Positions 1 through 8,864 of a stretch of 30,008 nucleotides of DNA are shown one piece after another. A program made the position numbers and the translations under genes. Each line of letters opens with the position of its first letter. Position 1 is the first letter of the stretch. Origin of the DNA: a virus. Under the pieces are notes generated by a model. The model was not told where the DNA came from. It worked only from the letters and a program-made list of their open reading frames with translations, and did not search any database. The stretch lies in the IMG/VR virus record IMGVR_UViG_3300037488_001058, positions 1 through 30,008 of that record. One strand, given 5' to 3'.

Positions 1-165
1 CGCGGCTTCCCGCAGCAGCAGCTTCAGACGTTGCTCATGGGTTCGCAGGGTCTTCCGTCCCCAGTCACGCAAACGACAACTGCACCAGGCCAGTCAACAC
101 TCGGCCAAGTTGGGTCGGCTGCGTCCTCAATTGGCGCTCTTCTTGATCTCTTTGCAAAGGGCTAA
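1..165 (+). CDS. 3' end of a phage structural protein (partial)
   Basis: This is an open frame running in from the left edge and ending at a TAA (163-165), so only the last 54 codons are visible. The visible residues are rich in Gln, Ser, Thr and Gly, with a short hydrophobic end (IGALLDLFAKG). The next gene starts 4 bases after the stop in the same direction, and the following two genes look like internal-virion proteins, so I infer a virion gene. The 54 residues alone do not identify a family. Confidence 0.6.
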   Translation, partial: RGFPQQQLQTLLMGSQGLPSPVTQTTTAPGQSTLGQVGSAASSIGALLDLFAKG

Positions 166-169
166 TTAG

Positions 170-1147
170 ATGTCGGGAATCCAAGACTTAGCGCGTTTAC
201 TAATTCCTAACCGCACTCCTCCGGGTGGCGTGGTGCGTTCTTCTGGGGCTATGCCTTCTGTTGCCCCAGTTAGTGCCATGCCGCAGATCGCACCAGCCGC
301 AGCCCCGCTTACGCCAACAGCAAAGTATATCCAAGATATGCAGGCGCTGATGACGGGGGGCATTGGCCCACTATCAACCGGCCAGAAAATATCTGCGGTT
401 GGTCAAGTACTTCAGGCCGCAGGTAGCCGTGGCGCGACAGACCCTGGCGCAGTCATTCAGAATGTCCGCAAGCAGCAGATGGAGAAGCTGAACGCTCAGT
501 ATCAGATCGCCCAGTTGCAACAGGCTCAGCAGCAAGAAGCTGTGCAGCGTGCGTCCATTGAGAAGTATAAGATTGCGCTTGACGAGGATGAGATTAATGC
601 GCTGGGCGGTTTGTCTCTTGAAAAGCAAGCCGACAAGATTGCAGAGATTGCTTTCCGGCAGGATCAAGTTCAGCAGATTAAGCGCGCCGACGACGGCCAA
701 ACCTACATCTTGTTTGCAAGCGGTAAAGAAAAGAAAGCTGGGTTTAACCTTCCGAAAGATTACGAGAAGATTGACACCGGCAACGGATTTAAGTTTGTTA
801 ACAAGGATGATCCAACCGAGTTTCTTAAAGACGAATCTGGTAAAGATTTGTTTATCCCACAGCAGATGAACGCCTACCAGCGCGAGAGCCTTGGTATTCA
901 GCGCGCTCGTCTTGCAAACGATATTAGAACTGGTGGTAGCAGTGGTGGTAGCGGTGGAAAGTTGAATAAACCCGAACCAGTCATAGTAGATGGGATTGAA
1001 CAACTGCGGCAGTGGGACCCTAAACGCAATATGTATGTTCCGTTTACTCAGCCGGGTGTTACTAAACGATCTAAAGCCCCCGGCATTGTAGAGGCTTTTG
1101 GTCGGGTTCTTCCGAAAGCGACCGGCGTTCCACTTATCCGTCAATAG
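170..1147 (+). CDS. Putative internal virion/structural protein, 325 aa
   Basis: No named family is recognised. Residues 1-60 are rich in Pro and Ala. Residues about 95-135 form a Gln-rich, Ala-rich stretch with strong coiled-coil character (KLNAQYQIAQLQQAQQQ). A more globular part follows, and then a flexible Gly/Ser linker (GGSSGGSGGK) near residue 255-265 leads to a basic C-terminus. The ATG at 170 lies 4 bases after the upstream stop, and the next gene starts 8 bases after this one ends. This suggests one late operon. Position and composition fit a tail or DNA-ejection component. The role is inferred from context only. Confidence 0.6.
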   Translation: MSGIQDLARLLIPNRTPPGGVVRSSGAMPSVAPVSAMPQIAPAAAPLTPTAKYIQDMQALMTGGIGPLSTGQKISAVGQVLQAAGSRGATDPGAVIQNVRKQQMEKLNAQYQIAQLQQAQQQEAVQRASIEKYKIALDEDEINALGGLSLEKQADKIAEIAFRQDQVQQIKRADDGQTYILFASGKEKKAGFNLPKDYEKIDTGNGFKFVNKDDPTEFLKDESGKDLFIPQQMNAYQRESLGIQRARLANDIRTGGSSGGSGGKLNKPEPVIVDGIEQLRQWDPKRNMYVPFTQPGVTKRSKAPGIVEAFGRVLPKATGVPLIRQ

Positions 1148-1155
1148 GACTTTAG

Positions 1156-4100
1156 ATGGCCGAGACAAAGCCGAAAGGCGCACCAGTATTTCTGGAAATT
1201 CCTACCACTGGGGAGAAGATCACGCTTCCAGGGGTAACGTCGCTTAACAATCAAAACGAACTTAAAGCTGCGGCTGACGCTTGGATTGCAAAGAACTATA
1301 AAGGCCCAACACTTGCGGAGCCTATTATCATACGCCCGCCGATAGCAGGCAAGCTGCAAGACGTAACTATTGCGTTGCCGTTTGCCCCGCCAAAGACCGT
1401 TGCTTCGGTATCTACTATGGCTCCGGACAGAGTTGTCCCCGCTACGGCTGGTGCGATGCAGCTTACCGATGAAGACCGCTTGGCGCAGCGCGAAATGCAG
1501 GGGGTCTATGACGCGGGTATCCGCGACGGAAAAACTCCGGATCAAATCCTTCAAGAAGTTGCGGACATTGGGGTAAAGTACAAACGCCAAATTGACCCAA
1601 ATTATCTTGACTCCGTTCGTGCCGCCGCTGCCAAGCGCGGCCCCATGCAGTTCATCCCAACGCAGACTGGTGAAACGGGTGCGGCAGAGGGCCTGCTCGG
1701 AGATGTGTTGAAGACCGACCTTGGCCAGATGGCCGCTGGTTATTTCGGTGGTGCGGCTAACGCTATCACTGCGGGTTATGGCATGGACCCAGAAACCAAA
1801 GACTATCTGCGCGAGACGGCTCCCGTTTCGTCGTTTGTCGGCGAACTGACTGGTGGAGCATTGGCTACAGTCCCCGCCATTCGTGGTGCGCAGAGCGTCC
1901 TCGCTGGCACTCGACTCGCCGGAGCCGCGCCACTTATCGGCGAAGCCGCATACGGTGCACTGTACGGTAGCGGAGAAGCTGGCGAAGGTAATCGTCTTTT
2001 GGGCGCTACTGTCGGCGGGGTTGGCGGATTGGCCGGTGGTGCGCTATTGAATCGGTTTATACCCGGTGGTCCCGGTACATTTACTGGCGCTCCGAAAGCT
2101 ACACTTACCCCAGAGATGGCCGCAGTTGCCGCGCCTGTTCCGCCTGTTCCGCCTACTCGTATGCCCGAAGAACAGGGCATGGCGGGTATTAAAGCGTTAG
2201 GTGAGAAAGGCCAGACGCGGCCTATCGCTACGCAAGAAGTGACGGACAAAGTTCTGCGCTTTGAGGTAGACTACCTCAAGGAGACGGGCCTGTCTCGGCC
2301 AGAAAGACTTCCGCTTAAAGACTTCTTCTTCATGCACTTTGACGCAGGTACGCTCCCTATGGATCGTACCCTTGAACTTGCAAAGCAAGCCGGTATCGAC
2401 CCTTCAGATTTGACAGACTTTGTGGCTGGGTCGCAGCAAACGGCAACCGAAGCGGCGCGTATTCTTCGTGCCCGCATGGTGATGAGCAAGTACATCAAGA
2501 AGGAAGCGGCGGATGTCGCCGAAGCTGGCGTGAAAACGCCGGATGAACTTGGTCTGTGGAAGCGCACGACCGACGCAACGCGTGGCCTTATGGTGTCGCA
2601 GCTTGCAACGACCATGCGTAATACATGGGGTTCCGTTGTGCGTCTCCCAATCGACATGGCTACTTCACTTACATCGACCGCAATTAACGCAGCTATAAAC
2701 CCATTTCGGAACGACAAGGTTGGGACGAGCGCGCTCGACGCGTTTGCTGTTCTTACTGATCGATTCCAACCCGCACGCAATAAGCAATTCTACGAACAGC
2801 TTCGCACATACTACCCAAAGACTGTTAAAGACCTAAACGCTACATACGCGGCGGATGTTGCAGGTGGTGTGGCTAAAGACAAATTTGGTAAAGTGGAAAA
2901 AGTCGTTAACACCCTTAACTTGGTGAACCGAGTTACCGAAACGACAACACGCAACGTAATGTTTCCTGTTTATCTACGCCGAGAATTAACCCGTCGCGGC
3001 ATGAACATCGACGATATAGTAGACACACAACGTCTTGACGAAATTCCGCAAGACGCCATTGAAGCGGCGCTTCGGGAAACGATGGACTTTACCTACGGGG
3101 CCGCGCCAAAAACCGATCACATTATGGGTAAAGTTGCAGACAAATTTATAGGCTTGGTCGAAGCACTTGGCCCAGCAGGTGTGACCGTCGCGCCGTTTCC
3201 GCGCTTTATGGTTTCCGCCATACGTTTTCAGGCCGAGTATAACCCGTTGGGGGTAGCCCGTCTTCTATCACAAAAGAACCGCGATGCTATGATGGCCGGT
3301 GATCCTGAAGTTTTGTCCAAAGCTATCGTCGGCACTGGGTTGTTTGGGGCCGCGTATCTGTTCCGTAGCAGCGACGCAGCCGGTGAGAAGTGGAGCGAGG
3401 CCAAGTTGCCGGATGGTCGTGTTATCGACATGAAGGCATACTTCCCAGTTCCTCAGTACCTTCTCGTCGCGGATATTATTAAGCGGTACAACGACGGCAA
3501 GCTCAACGGCCAAACGCTCGATCAAGCAATCGACGCTAAAGAAATTTTTCAAGCGGTAACTGGCTCTCAGTTCCGAGCGGGTACTGGCCTGTATGTTGTC
3601 GATGAGTTCATCAAAGACTTTACCGACGCAGGCTCGGACCCTAAGAAATATCTGGATATTATCGGTAAGTTCGCCGCTGATTACGGCGCGGCTTTGTTCA
3701 CGCCAATGCAAGGGCTTAAAGATTTTTACGCCGCGTACGACCCAGAAGAAGCCATCTATCGAGATGCAAAGGGTGACATGCTTGGGACACTTACTCGGTC
3801 AATCCCCGGTGCGCAACGGGCGCTAGGTGTTCCTGAAGCGGAAAGCCCAACACGCGAAGGTCCGATGACCACAACTAACCCGGCGCTGCGTCAGCTTCTC
3901 GGCGTTACAATCCGCCCAGCTAAGAACCCTGTTGAAAGCGAGTTAGATCGTCTGGGTATTGCGCCCTATAAAATGGGATCAAATACCGGCGATGCCGACA
4001 CCGACCGCCTTGTTAACCGCGAGCTAGGTATTATCGCCGAGCGCGGGATCGCACCGATGTTGCAGTTGCCTGAGTATCAAAGCCTCGATAATGTCGGCAA

Positions 4101-4392
4101 GTCCGCCGCGATTAAAGAGCTTTATGCTAAGGCGCGTCAAGCAGCCAACGCTAAGTTTGACGAGGAAAATCCGGAACTCGGTTTGCTGAAAAAGGTTAAA
4201 GCGGCTAACCGCGAAGAAGAAATTATGATTAACCGCCAAGTCAAAGTTAGCACCGGCATGAGCGCGCCGGAACTTCTTCGTCAGTTAAGCAAGGCTCCAC
4301 TCATGAAGAGCCAAGAACAATTTGACGCGCTGCCCAACGGTGCACAATACACAGACCCAGGTGACTACAAGGTATACACGAAAGGCAAGTGA
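1156..4392 (+). CDS. Large internal virion / DNA-ejection-like protein, 1078 aa
   Basis: This is the largest gene in the window. After an N-terminal region of about 170 residues comes a Gly/Ala-rich, hydrophobic zone (about 175-300, including GGVGGLAGGALL) that could insert in or cross a membrane. A long, mostly helical and charged remainder follows to the C-terminus. Many podoviruses carry one very large protein with such a segment inside the capsid and eject it to help DNA cross the cell envelope. I assign this role by length, composition and position, not by a catalytic motif. I see no lysozyme or transglycosylase active-site signature. The TGA stop overlaps the next ATG by one base (TGATG). 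Confidence 0.6.
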   Translation: MAETKPKGAPVFLEIPTTGEKITLPGVTSLNNQNELKAAADAWIAKNYKGPTLAEPIIIRPPIAGKLQDVTIALPFAPPKTVASVSTMAPDRVVPATAGAMQLTDEDRLAQREMQGVYDAGIRDGKTPDQILQEVADIGVKYKRQIDPNYLDSVRAAAAKRGPMQFIPTQTGETGAAEGLLGDVLKTDLGQMAAGYFGGAANAITAGYGMDPETKDYLRETAPVSSFVGELTGGALATVPAIRGAQSVLAGTRLAGAAPLIGEAAYGALYGSGEAGEGNRLLGATVGGVGGLAGGALLNRFIPGGPGTFTGAPKATLTPEMAAVAAPVPPVPPTRMPEEQGMAGIKALGEKGQTRPIATQEVTDKVLRFEVDYLKETGLSRPERLPLKDFFFMHFDAGTLPMDRTLELAKQAGIDPSDLTDFVAGSQQTATEAARILRARMVMSKYIKKEAADVAEAGVKTPDELGLWKRTTDATRGLMVSQLATTMRNTWGSVVRLPIDMATSLTSTAINAAINPFRNDKVGTSALDAFAVLTDRFQPARNKQFYEQLRTYYPKTVKDLNATYAADVAGGVAKDKFGKVEKVVNTLNLVNRVTETTTRNVMFPVYLRRELTRRGMNIDDIVDTQRLDEIPQDAIEAALRETMDFTYGAAPKTDHIMGKVADKFIGLVEALGPAGVTVAPFPRFMVSAIRFQAEYNPLGVARLLSQKNRDAMMAGDPEVLSKAIVGTGLFGAAYLFRSSDAAGEKWSEAKLPDGRVIDMKAYFPVPQYLLVADIIKRYNDGKLNGQTLDQAIDAKEIFQAVTGSQFRAGTGLYVVDEFIKDFTDAGSDPKKYLDIIGKFAADYGAALFTPMQGLKDFYAAYDPEEAIYRDAKGDMLGTLTRSIPGAQRALGVPEAESPTREGPMTTTNPALRQLLGVTIRPAKNPVESELDRLGIAPYKMGSNTGDADTDRLVNRELGIIAERGIAPMLQLPEYQSLDNVGKSAAIKELYAKARQAANAKFDEENPELGLLKKVKAANREEEIMINRQVKVSTGMSAPELLRQLSKAPLMKSQEQFDALPNGAQYTDPGDYKVYTKGK

Positions 4393-4523
4393 TGGCCAAG
4401 AAGACTAGCGTTAAAGACTTAACATGGCGACCACAGCCAAAGTCGAAACGTCGCCACAAACCCGACGGGCTTCGCCATCGTAAGTCTTTGGGGCCACGCA
4501 GTAACTTGCGAACTAGCTTCTAA
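4392..4523 (+). CDS. Small, very basic 43-aa protein
   Basis: The ATG overlaps the preceding TGA by one base, which implies translational coupling to the large virion protein. The 43 residues are strongly Lys/Arg-rich (KPKSKRRHK-like patches) and contain no cysteine, so a nucleic-acid-binding or virion-packaged role is possible but unproven. No family is recognised. The frame is open from start to TAA at 4521-4523 and fills the gap between two clear genes, which favours it being real. Confidence 0.55.
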   Translation: MAKKTSVKDLTWRPQPKSKRRHKPDGLRHRKSLGPRSNLRTSF

Positions 4524-4540
4524 TACTATACATACCGCCC

Positions 4541-5062
4541 ATGAATATAGTTGGATGTGATCCCGGAGCCTTCGGAGCAATAGCTATATTGGATACCGAA
4601 ACTCGGCAGCTTACCCTCATAGATATGCCGATTATAAAAGTTAAGCGCGGGCCGCGAGTAGTTAACCAAGTAGACCCTGCTCTTTTAGCCCAAGCCCTCC
4701 TTCCACATATACATGAAAATGATCAGGCTTACGTTGAGAAAACGTGGGCCATGCCAGGGCAAGGCGTGTCCAGTTCTTTTGCGTTTGGCCGTGCGGGCGG
4801 TGTATTGGAAGGTGTCCTTGCCACTTTAGGCGCGACTGTAACGCTAGTTCCCCCTGCGACTTGGACAAAAACAATGCGGCTATTTAAGGGAAAAGACGCA
4901 AGTAGAGAACGTGCTATTGAATTATTTCCAGAACACGCTACTATGTTTTCTAGAAAGAAGGATGACGGGCGCGCCGATGCGGCGTTGCTTGCTGTTTGGG
5001 GACTAGAAAATGCCAACAAAGCGCGGAGTGAAACTCCAAGAAAACGAACGATACAGCGATAA
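4541..5062 (+). CDS. RuvC-like Holliday junction resolvase, 173 aa
   Basis: The protein has the RNase H fold pattern of RuvC-type endonucleases, which cut four-way DNA junctions and in phages resolve replication or recombination intermediates before packaging. Visible acidic catalytic candidates are D7 in GCDPGAFGA, E66 in YVEKT, and D142/D146 in the DDGRADAALLA segment. The MPGQGVSSSFAFGRAGGVLEG stretch is typical of phage RuvC proteins. There is no obvious Shine-Dalgarno before the ATG. The last 53 bases are shared with the HNH gene that starts at 5010, so the C-terminal tail after about residue 157 may differ from that of relatives without the insertion. Confidence 0.85.
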   Translation: MNIVGCDPGAFGAIAILDTETRQLTLIDMPIIKVKRGPRVVNQVDPALLAQALLPHIHENDQAYVEKTWAMPGQGVSSSFAFGRAGGVLEGVLATLGATVTLVPPATWTKTMRLFKGKDASRERAIELFPEHATMFSRKKDDGRADAALLAVWGLENANKARSETPRKRTIQR

Positions 5063-5591
5063 ATACGCTGGCTTAATAGAAAAAGGCGACGGCATATTTA
5101 GGAAGCCGTATTTATACCGAGGGAAATCGGCCAATAGATATTTTATAGAAACTAAGTGCGTCTGTGGTGCAGTAGTTTTGGCGCATTTAAGTAACTACAA
5201 AAGGTACGGCTCGGCGGTTTGTTCTGAGGAATGCCGTAAGGCAATTGTAAGTAAACCGGACGGGTCTGTTCGCAGACGCAGGGGAACTAACAAAGGCAGC
5301 ATTATAGAAAAATGCACGGGCCACCCATACGCTAAAAAAGGATACGTCCACCAACATCGCCTAGTTGTTGAGCGTGACATTGGCCGGTTCCTGACTCCGG
5401 AAGAAGTTGTTCATCATATAAATTGCGTAGACACAGACAACCGTTTGGGCAACTTGTTCGTGTGTTCTAAAAAAGAACATGCTGACGCACATAATTCTTT
5501 AATGGATTGTGTCCCTTTTTTATTAGAACATAATATCATAAAATTTGATACGGAAACGGGGAGCTACCGAATCAATGGATCATCTGTTTGA
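5010..5591 (+). CDS. HNH homing-type endonuclease, 193 aa
   Basis: A four-cysteine zinc-binding candidate (C50, C52, C71, C75) precedes an HNH core. The core has H114 and H116, then VVHHIN (H135/H136), N144 in the DTDNRLGNLF segment, and histidines at 157 and 161. This is the arrangement of HNH_3-type homing endonucleases, which make site-specific breaks and spread themselves. The gene overlaps the RuvC gene by 53 bases and the helicase gene by 17 bases, so it is wedged between them with no spare DNA. GGGGAC upstream of the ATG can serve as a ribosome site. I infer a free-standing mobile endonuclease. A general nicking role in replication is also possible. Confidence 0.85.
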   Translation: MPTKRGVKLQENERYSDKYAGLIEKGDGIFRKPYLYRGKSANRYFIETKCVCGAVVLAHLSNYKRYGSAVCSEECRKAIVSKPDGSVRRRRGTNKGSIIEKCTGHPYAKKGYVHQHRLVVERDIGRFLTPEEVVHHINCVDTDNRLGNLFVCSKKEHADAHNSLMDCVPFLLEHNIIKFDTETGSYRINGSSV

Positions 5592-6858
5592 TTACCAAAA
5601 AGTCGGCGCAGACTTTCTTTGTAAGAACCCCGCCGCATTTCTTGCGGATGAGCAGGGCCTTGGCAAAACACTTCAAGTTATCGCAGCGTGTGATACACTC
5701 GGCTTAACAAAGGTCGTCGTGATCTGCCCCGCCATCGCCAAGATTAACTGGCGTCGTGAGTTCGACAAGTGGGGTACGGTCGAGCGCGAAGTGAAGGTGT
5801 TCAGCTACGATAAGATCACGCAATCGAAGGAAGTTCGCAATGAAATCGCAAAGTTCGGGCCAGATGTCCTCGTCTTGGATGAAGTACATTATCTCAAAAA
5901 CCGTACTGCTAAGCGCACAAAGTATCTATATGGTCAGTACTGTCGTGGCGATGGGCTTGTTCGTTTCGCTGATCGTGTTTGGCTTCTTAGTGGTACTCCC
6001 ATTCCTAATAACGTCAGCGATTTCTGGACGCATCTCAAGGCTATATGGAAGTACCCTCTAAACTTTACCGAGTTTACGACCTACTTCTGCAAGACATGGT
6101 GTGGCTCATTTGGGCTACAAATTCTTGGCAACAAGACTGAACGCATGGATGAGTTCAAGACCGTGTTGAAGGCAATCATGCTCCGCCGCAAGGGCGAGGT
6201 GGTGCTGAAAGATTTACCTCCAATATGGTGGCAATCTGCACCAGTTGAGATTGATAACTGGAGCGACCGCAAGCACATCGACGATCCACGCCAAGCCGAA
6301 GCCGTAGATATGATCCTCGCGCATTCGCTTACCAATCAGGACTTGTCTTCAGAGATTGAGAGCCTTGCCCCTCACATCGCGTCACTGCGTCGCTTAACTG
6401 GTACGGCCAAGGCAGCGCCCATTGCCACACAGATAGCTGGCGAGTTGGCTGATGAGGCTTACGACAAGATTGTGATCTTCGCCTACCACACCGATGCAAT
6501 CCAGACGCTGTACGATAAGCTGAAAGACTTCAACCCAGTGGTAGTTGCAGGTGGTATGGCGACAGCCGACCGTCAAGCGGCGATTGATAACTTCCAAGAT
6601 GATCCGAAGGTGCGGGTATTCATCGGCCAGATCACCGCATGTTCTACGGCGATTACGCTGACAGCAGCCAATCAGGTGGCGTTTGTCGAGATGGATTGGG
6701 TTCCGGCGGTGAACGCGCAGGCAGCTAAGCGTTGCCACCGTATCGGCCAGACAAAGCCGGTCATCGTGCGGACGTTTGGCCTTGTTAATTCTGTAGATGA
6801 GATTGTGGCTAAGACCCTAGCCAAGAAAGCCCAGATGATTTCTGAGGCGTTAGATTAA
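5575..6858 (+). CDS. SNF2/SWI2-type superfamily 2 DNA helicase/translocase, 427 aa
   Basis: The motifs of SNF2 ATPases appear in order: Walker A DEQGLGKT (25-32), CPAIAKINW (51-59), DEVH (102-105), LSGTP (138-142), and near the C-terminus TAANQVAFVEMDW followed by HRIGQ (about 388-392). Related phage proteins remodel or anneal DNA around forks. I chose the ATG at 5575 (MDHLFDYQKVG) because the frame opens only at a weak TTG further upstream, and GGGGAG (5557-5562) lies at a suitable distance before this ATG. The start lies inside the end of the HNH gene. This is the last gene of its rightward block and is followed by a hairpin at 6861-6894. Confidence 0.9.
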   Translation: MDHLFDYQKVGADFLCKNPAAFLADEQGLGKTLQVIAACDTLGLTKVVVICPAIAKINWRREFDKWGTVEREVKVFSYDKITQSKEVRNEIAKFGPDVLVLDEVHYLKNRTAKRTKYLYGQYCRGDGLVRFADRVWLLSGTPIPNNVSDFWTHLKAIWKYPLNFTEFTTYFCKTWCGSFGLQILGNKTERMDEFKTVLKAIMLRRKGEVVLKDLPPIWWQSAPVEIDNWSDRKHIDDPRQAEAVDMILAHSLTNQDLSSEIESLAPHIASLRRLTGTAKAAPIATQIAGELADEAYDKIVIFAYHTDAIQTLYDKLKDFNPVVVAGGMATADRQAAIDNFQDDPKVRVFIGQITACSTAITLTAANQVAFVEMDWVPAVNAQAAKRCHRIGQTKPVIVRTFGLVNSVDEIVAKTLAKKAQMISEALD

Positions 6859-6860
6859 GA

Positions 6861-6894
6861 AGGGATCGGGGTGACTTCCAACTCCCCGATCCCT
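6861..6894. terminator. Hairpin between convergent genes
   Basis: An 11-bp perfect stem (AGGGATCGGGG at 6861-6871 with CCCCGATCCCT at 6884-6894) with a 12-base loop sits in the 44-base gap between the helicase stop and the stop of the leftward SSB gene. There is no clean T tract on either side, so it may work as a shared barrier or transcript-end stabiliser rather than a textbook intrinsic terminator. Confidence 0.7.
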
Positions 6895-6902
6895 CCCTTC
6901 AC

Positions 6903-7463
6903 TTAAAGCAAATCATCTAAGTCTGAGATGTCTGCGGACGGACGCTCCGAAGCAGTGAACTCATCTGAAGCTGACAGTCGGCCATCCATACGAGGGCCAT
7001 CACCGACCTTTTGGATATTGCCTAGTGAAAAGGAAACACCGCTGTTTCCATTGACGCTGTACGCATAGGCGCGCAGCGAGGCGCGAACCTTGGCCCCTGG
7101 ATAAATATCTTTGGGGTCGGTGATTGGAGCAGGCTTGCCGTTCTCACCAGCAAACTTGCTGACAACGCCTGGGGCTTGCTTGGATTTGACATTTATAAAG
7201 ACCGACCCTTCTGGGTAGCCCTTCTCTTCGCCATCGTTGCGGAAAGGCATACGGATTTTGCCGCCTTCCATTAGGCTCTTTGTCTTGTCTCCCCACTTCT
7301 CCTTAGCAACAGACGCCGCAACCGCTTTCAATTCCGACAGGTCAGTGCCGTCAGGGAATACAAGGCAGCAAGAGTACACTGGTTCAATTTGATTTGGCGG
7401 TATCTGTGGTTCAAAGACATGCGGATAAGAGATGATTGCTTCTGGCGTAATAACTTTACTCAT
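6903..7463 (-). CDS. DUF2815-type single-stranded DNA-binding protein, 186 aa
   Basis: Length, the N-terminal VITPEAIISYPHVFEP segment and an acidic, hydrophobic-tipped C-terminus (DISDLDDLL) match the DUF2815 family. These are phage single-strand-binding proteins comparable in role to T7 gp2.5, coating exposed template DNA, with the acidic tail contacting polymerase and other partners. A strong AAGGAGAG ribosome site lies ahead of the ATG at 7463. It is the last gene of the leftward replication operon with polymerase, DUF2800 nuclease and a small protein. The family assignment is from memory of the sequence pattern. Confidence 0.85.
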   Translation of the reverse strand: MSKVITPEAIISYPHVFEPQIPPNQIEPVYSCCLVFPDGTDLSELKAVAASVAKEKWGDKTKSLMEGGKIRMPFRNDGEEKGYPEGSVFINVKSKQAPGVVSKFAGENGKPAPITDPKDIYPGAKVRASLRAYAYSVNGNSGVSFSLGNIQKVGDGPRMDGRLSASDEFTASERPSADISDLDDLL

Positions 7464-7474
7464 TTTAACTCTCC

Positions 7475-7708
7475 TTACTTAGATGAAATACGGATTTCTG
7501 TGGCAAGAGTTTCCTTTGCCAAGTCCAGCATACGCTCAGTCCAACGAACGGTGGTTTCGGCGGTCTCTTCCGAATACATTTGAAGCCCGTCTTCATCGCA
7601 CCAGATCACAATCGAAGCGCCGGTAGGCGATACGGTGTCTATATGGTGGAGAATTTCGCGGCCATGTAGGTGTGTCTTACTCTTTTTTGTCGTATAAATC
7701 GTAGGCAT
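7475..7708 (-). CDS. Small hypothetical protein, 77 aa
   Basis: I place the start at the ATG at 7708 (MPTIYTTKKSK) because AAGGAA sits just upstream and the frame upstream of it runs back into the preceding gene. The protein has a predicted beta-rich first half and an amphipathic helical end (WTERMLDLAKETLATEI). No family is recognised. It lies 10 bases downstream of the DUF2800 nuclease gene and 11 bases upstream of the SSB start, so it belongs to the replication operon. Confidence 0.65.
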   Translation of the reverse strand: MPTIYTTKKSKTHLHGREILHHIDTVSPTGASIVIWCDEDGLQMYSEETAETTVRWTERMLDLAKETLATEIRISSK

Positions 7709-7718
7709 CGGTGTTTCC

Positions 7719-8864
7719 TTATTCAACGGTGAATTCGTCTGCTGCCAACAGGGCAACAGCCGGACGGTTATCTGTATCAGCGACCATAGATGTGCCGGAT
7801 GATACAGCTATTACGAGCGATGTCGGCAAGTTCTTCTTGCCCACAATGCGCTCGATCTGCGGTGGCGACTTCAACTTCTTTTCGTAGATGTCGTCGTCAT
7901 CGAGACCTTCTTCTGTGGCCCAAGCCACAACCTCTTCCTCAACACGCCAGCGGCGCGTCGGTCGTTTCTCAACCAGCTTGTAGCCGGGAAGTTCCGCGCC
8001 AGTATCAAGCAGGTTATTAGCGTGTCGGCGCAAGGACTTGATCCACTCTTCAATCAGCGGAACCCTTTGCAGGAAGTCCGCTATCTCTTGAGGGGATAGG
8101 TCATTGATGTTTCGTACTGTGCCGAACTCGTCTTGTGCGATCTCAAGGGCGTTGTTGCGCAGAGCCGAACATGTCCCCGCCGCCAAACAAAATGTGCAGT
8201 GCGCGCCAGAGATGCGCGGTGCGTCCGGCTTCATGGCTGCGTGCGCTGCGTCGATTAGGTCTGTGCCAAAGTCCATGATCTCGTCACGGGTGTAGCTGTA
8301 CTCGCGCACCGGCCCGTCGTGGTGCATGGCGCGTGGCTGCACAACAACCGTGATGACCTTATTGACCGGAGCCTTCTCGCCTATCTCAAGGATAGCGCCA
8401 AGCGCATAGTATTTAAGCTGCGCATTGTCCTCGACTTCAACGGCAATACCTTGGCCGTGCTTGTAGTCGATGACGTAAAGCGTCCCGCTCTCTTTGCCGT
8501 AGATGATACAGTCCGCCGTGCCGAACATCGGCATAGGCGGATCAAGTTTATCAAGGCTAAATCTTTTTTCGTATCTACAAATATTCGGTTCGGTCGCGGC
8601 TACATCTCGGATGTAGTCAATGTAAACCTGCACCGCACGGGCCATATTGTCGTCAACCTTGTGGCCGTTATGCTCTTCGCCAATGAAGGCGAAGGCATCT
8701 TCATGTCCATTGACTAAGCAGAACTCACCCAGTTCATGCGCTGCCGTACCAAGTTCGGCGTATGGCGAACTCTCGTTAGGAAAGGGAGCCTCGGCTTCAA
8801 GTGAACCAGGGCAACTCATGCGGCGCTTTGCATTCGACGCGCCAAACTTTGCGTGTGCTGTCAT
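7719..8864 (-). CDS. DUF2800 Cas4/AddB-like PD-(D/E)XK nuclease, 381 aa
   Basis: The nuclease core is visible as H43-E44 in GTAAHELGEF, D118 in GTADCII, D133-x-K135 in VIDYKHG, and Q149 in NAQLKYYALGA. Three cysteines near the end of the core (C223, C226, C232: C-x2-C-x5-C) plus a far-N-terminal cysteine (C18) recall the iron-sulfur arrangement of Cas4 and AddB. This family normally sits beside phage polymerase and DUF2815 SSB genes and is thought to process DNA ends. I chose the ATG at 8864, which overlaps the polymerase stop (ATGA) and has AAAGAGG upstream, rather than a start 66 bases earlier inside the polymerase gene. Confidence 0.85.
   Translation of the reverse strand: MTAHAKFGASNAKRRMSCPGSLEAEAPFPNESSPYAELGTAAHELGEFCLVNGHEDAFAFIGEEHNGHKVDDNMARAVQVYIDYIRDVAATEPNICRYEKRFSLDKLDPPMPMFGTADCIIYGKESGTLYVIDYKHGQGIAVEVEDNAQLKYYALGAILEIGEKAPVNKVITVVVQPRAMHHDGPVREYSYTRDEIMDFGTDLIDAAHAAMKPDAPRISGAHCTFCLAAGTCSALRNNALEIAQDEFGTVRNINDLSPQEIADFLQRVPLIEEWIKSLRRHANNLLDTGAELPGYKLVEKRPTRRWRVEEEVVAWATEEGLDDDDIYEKKLKSPPQIERIVGKKNLPTSLVIAVSSGTSMVADTDNRPAVALLAADEFTVE

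Noticed and set aside
374-1183. Long leftward frame (269 aa) opposite the 325-aa virion gene
   Set aside because: It lies fully antisense to a well placed gene. The translation has no recognisable motif and low-quality composition, and there is no separate promoter. It is a shadow frame.
4393-4540. Promoter before the RuvC-like gene (TACTAT near 4524)
   Set aside because: No acceptable -35 box lies 16-18 bases upstream, and the gene can be read from the operon that precedes it.
5545-5574. Upstream TTG start for the SNF2 helicase
   Set aside because: It adds ten residues without family likeness, and the ATG at 5575 has the better ribosome site and begins where the family's conserved DYQ segment begins.
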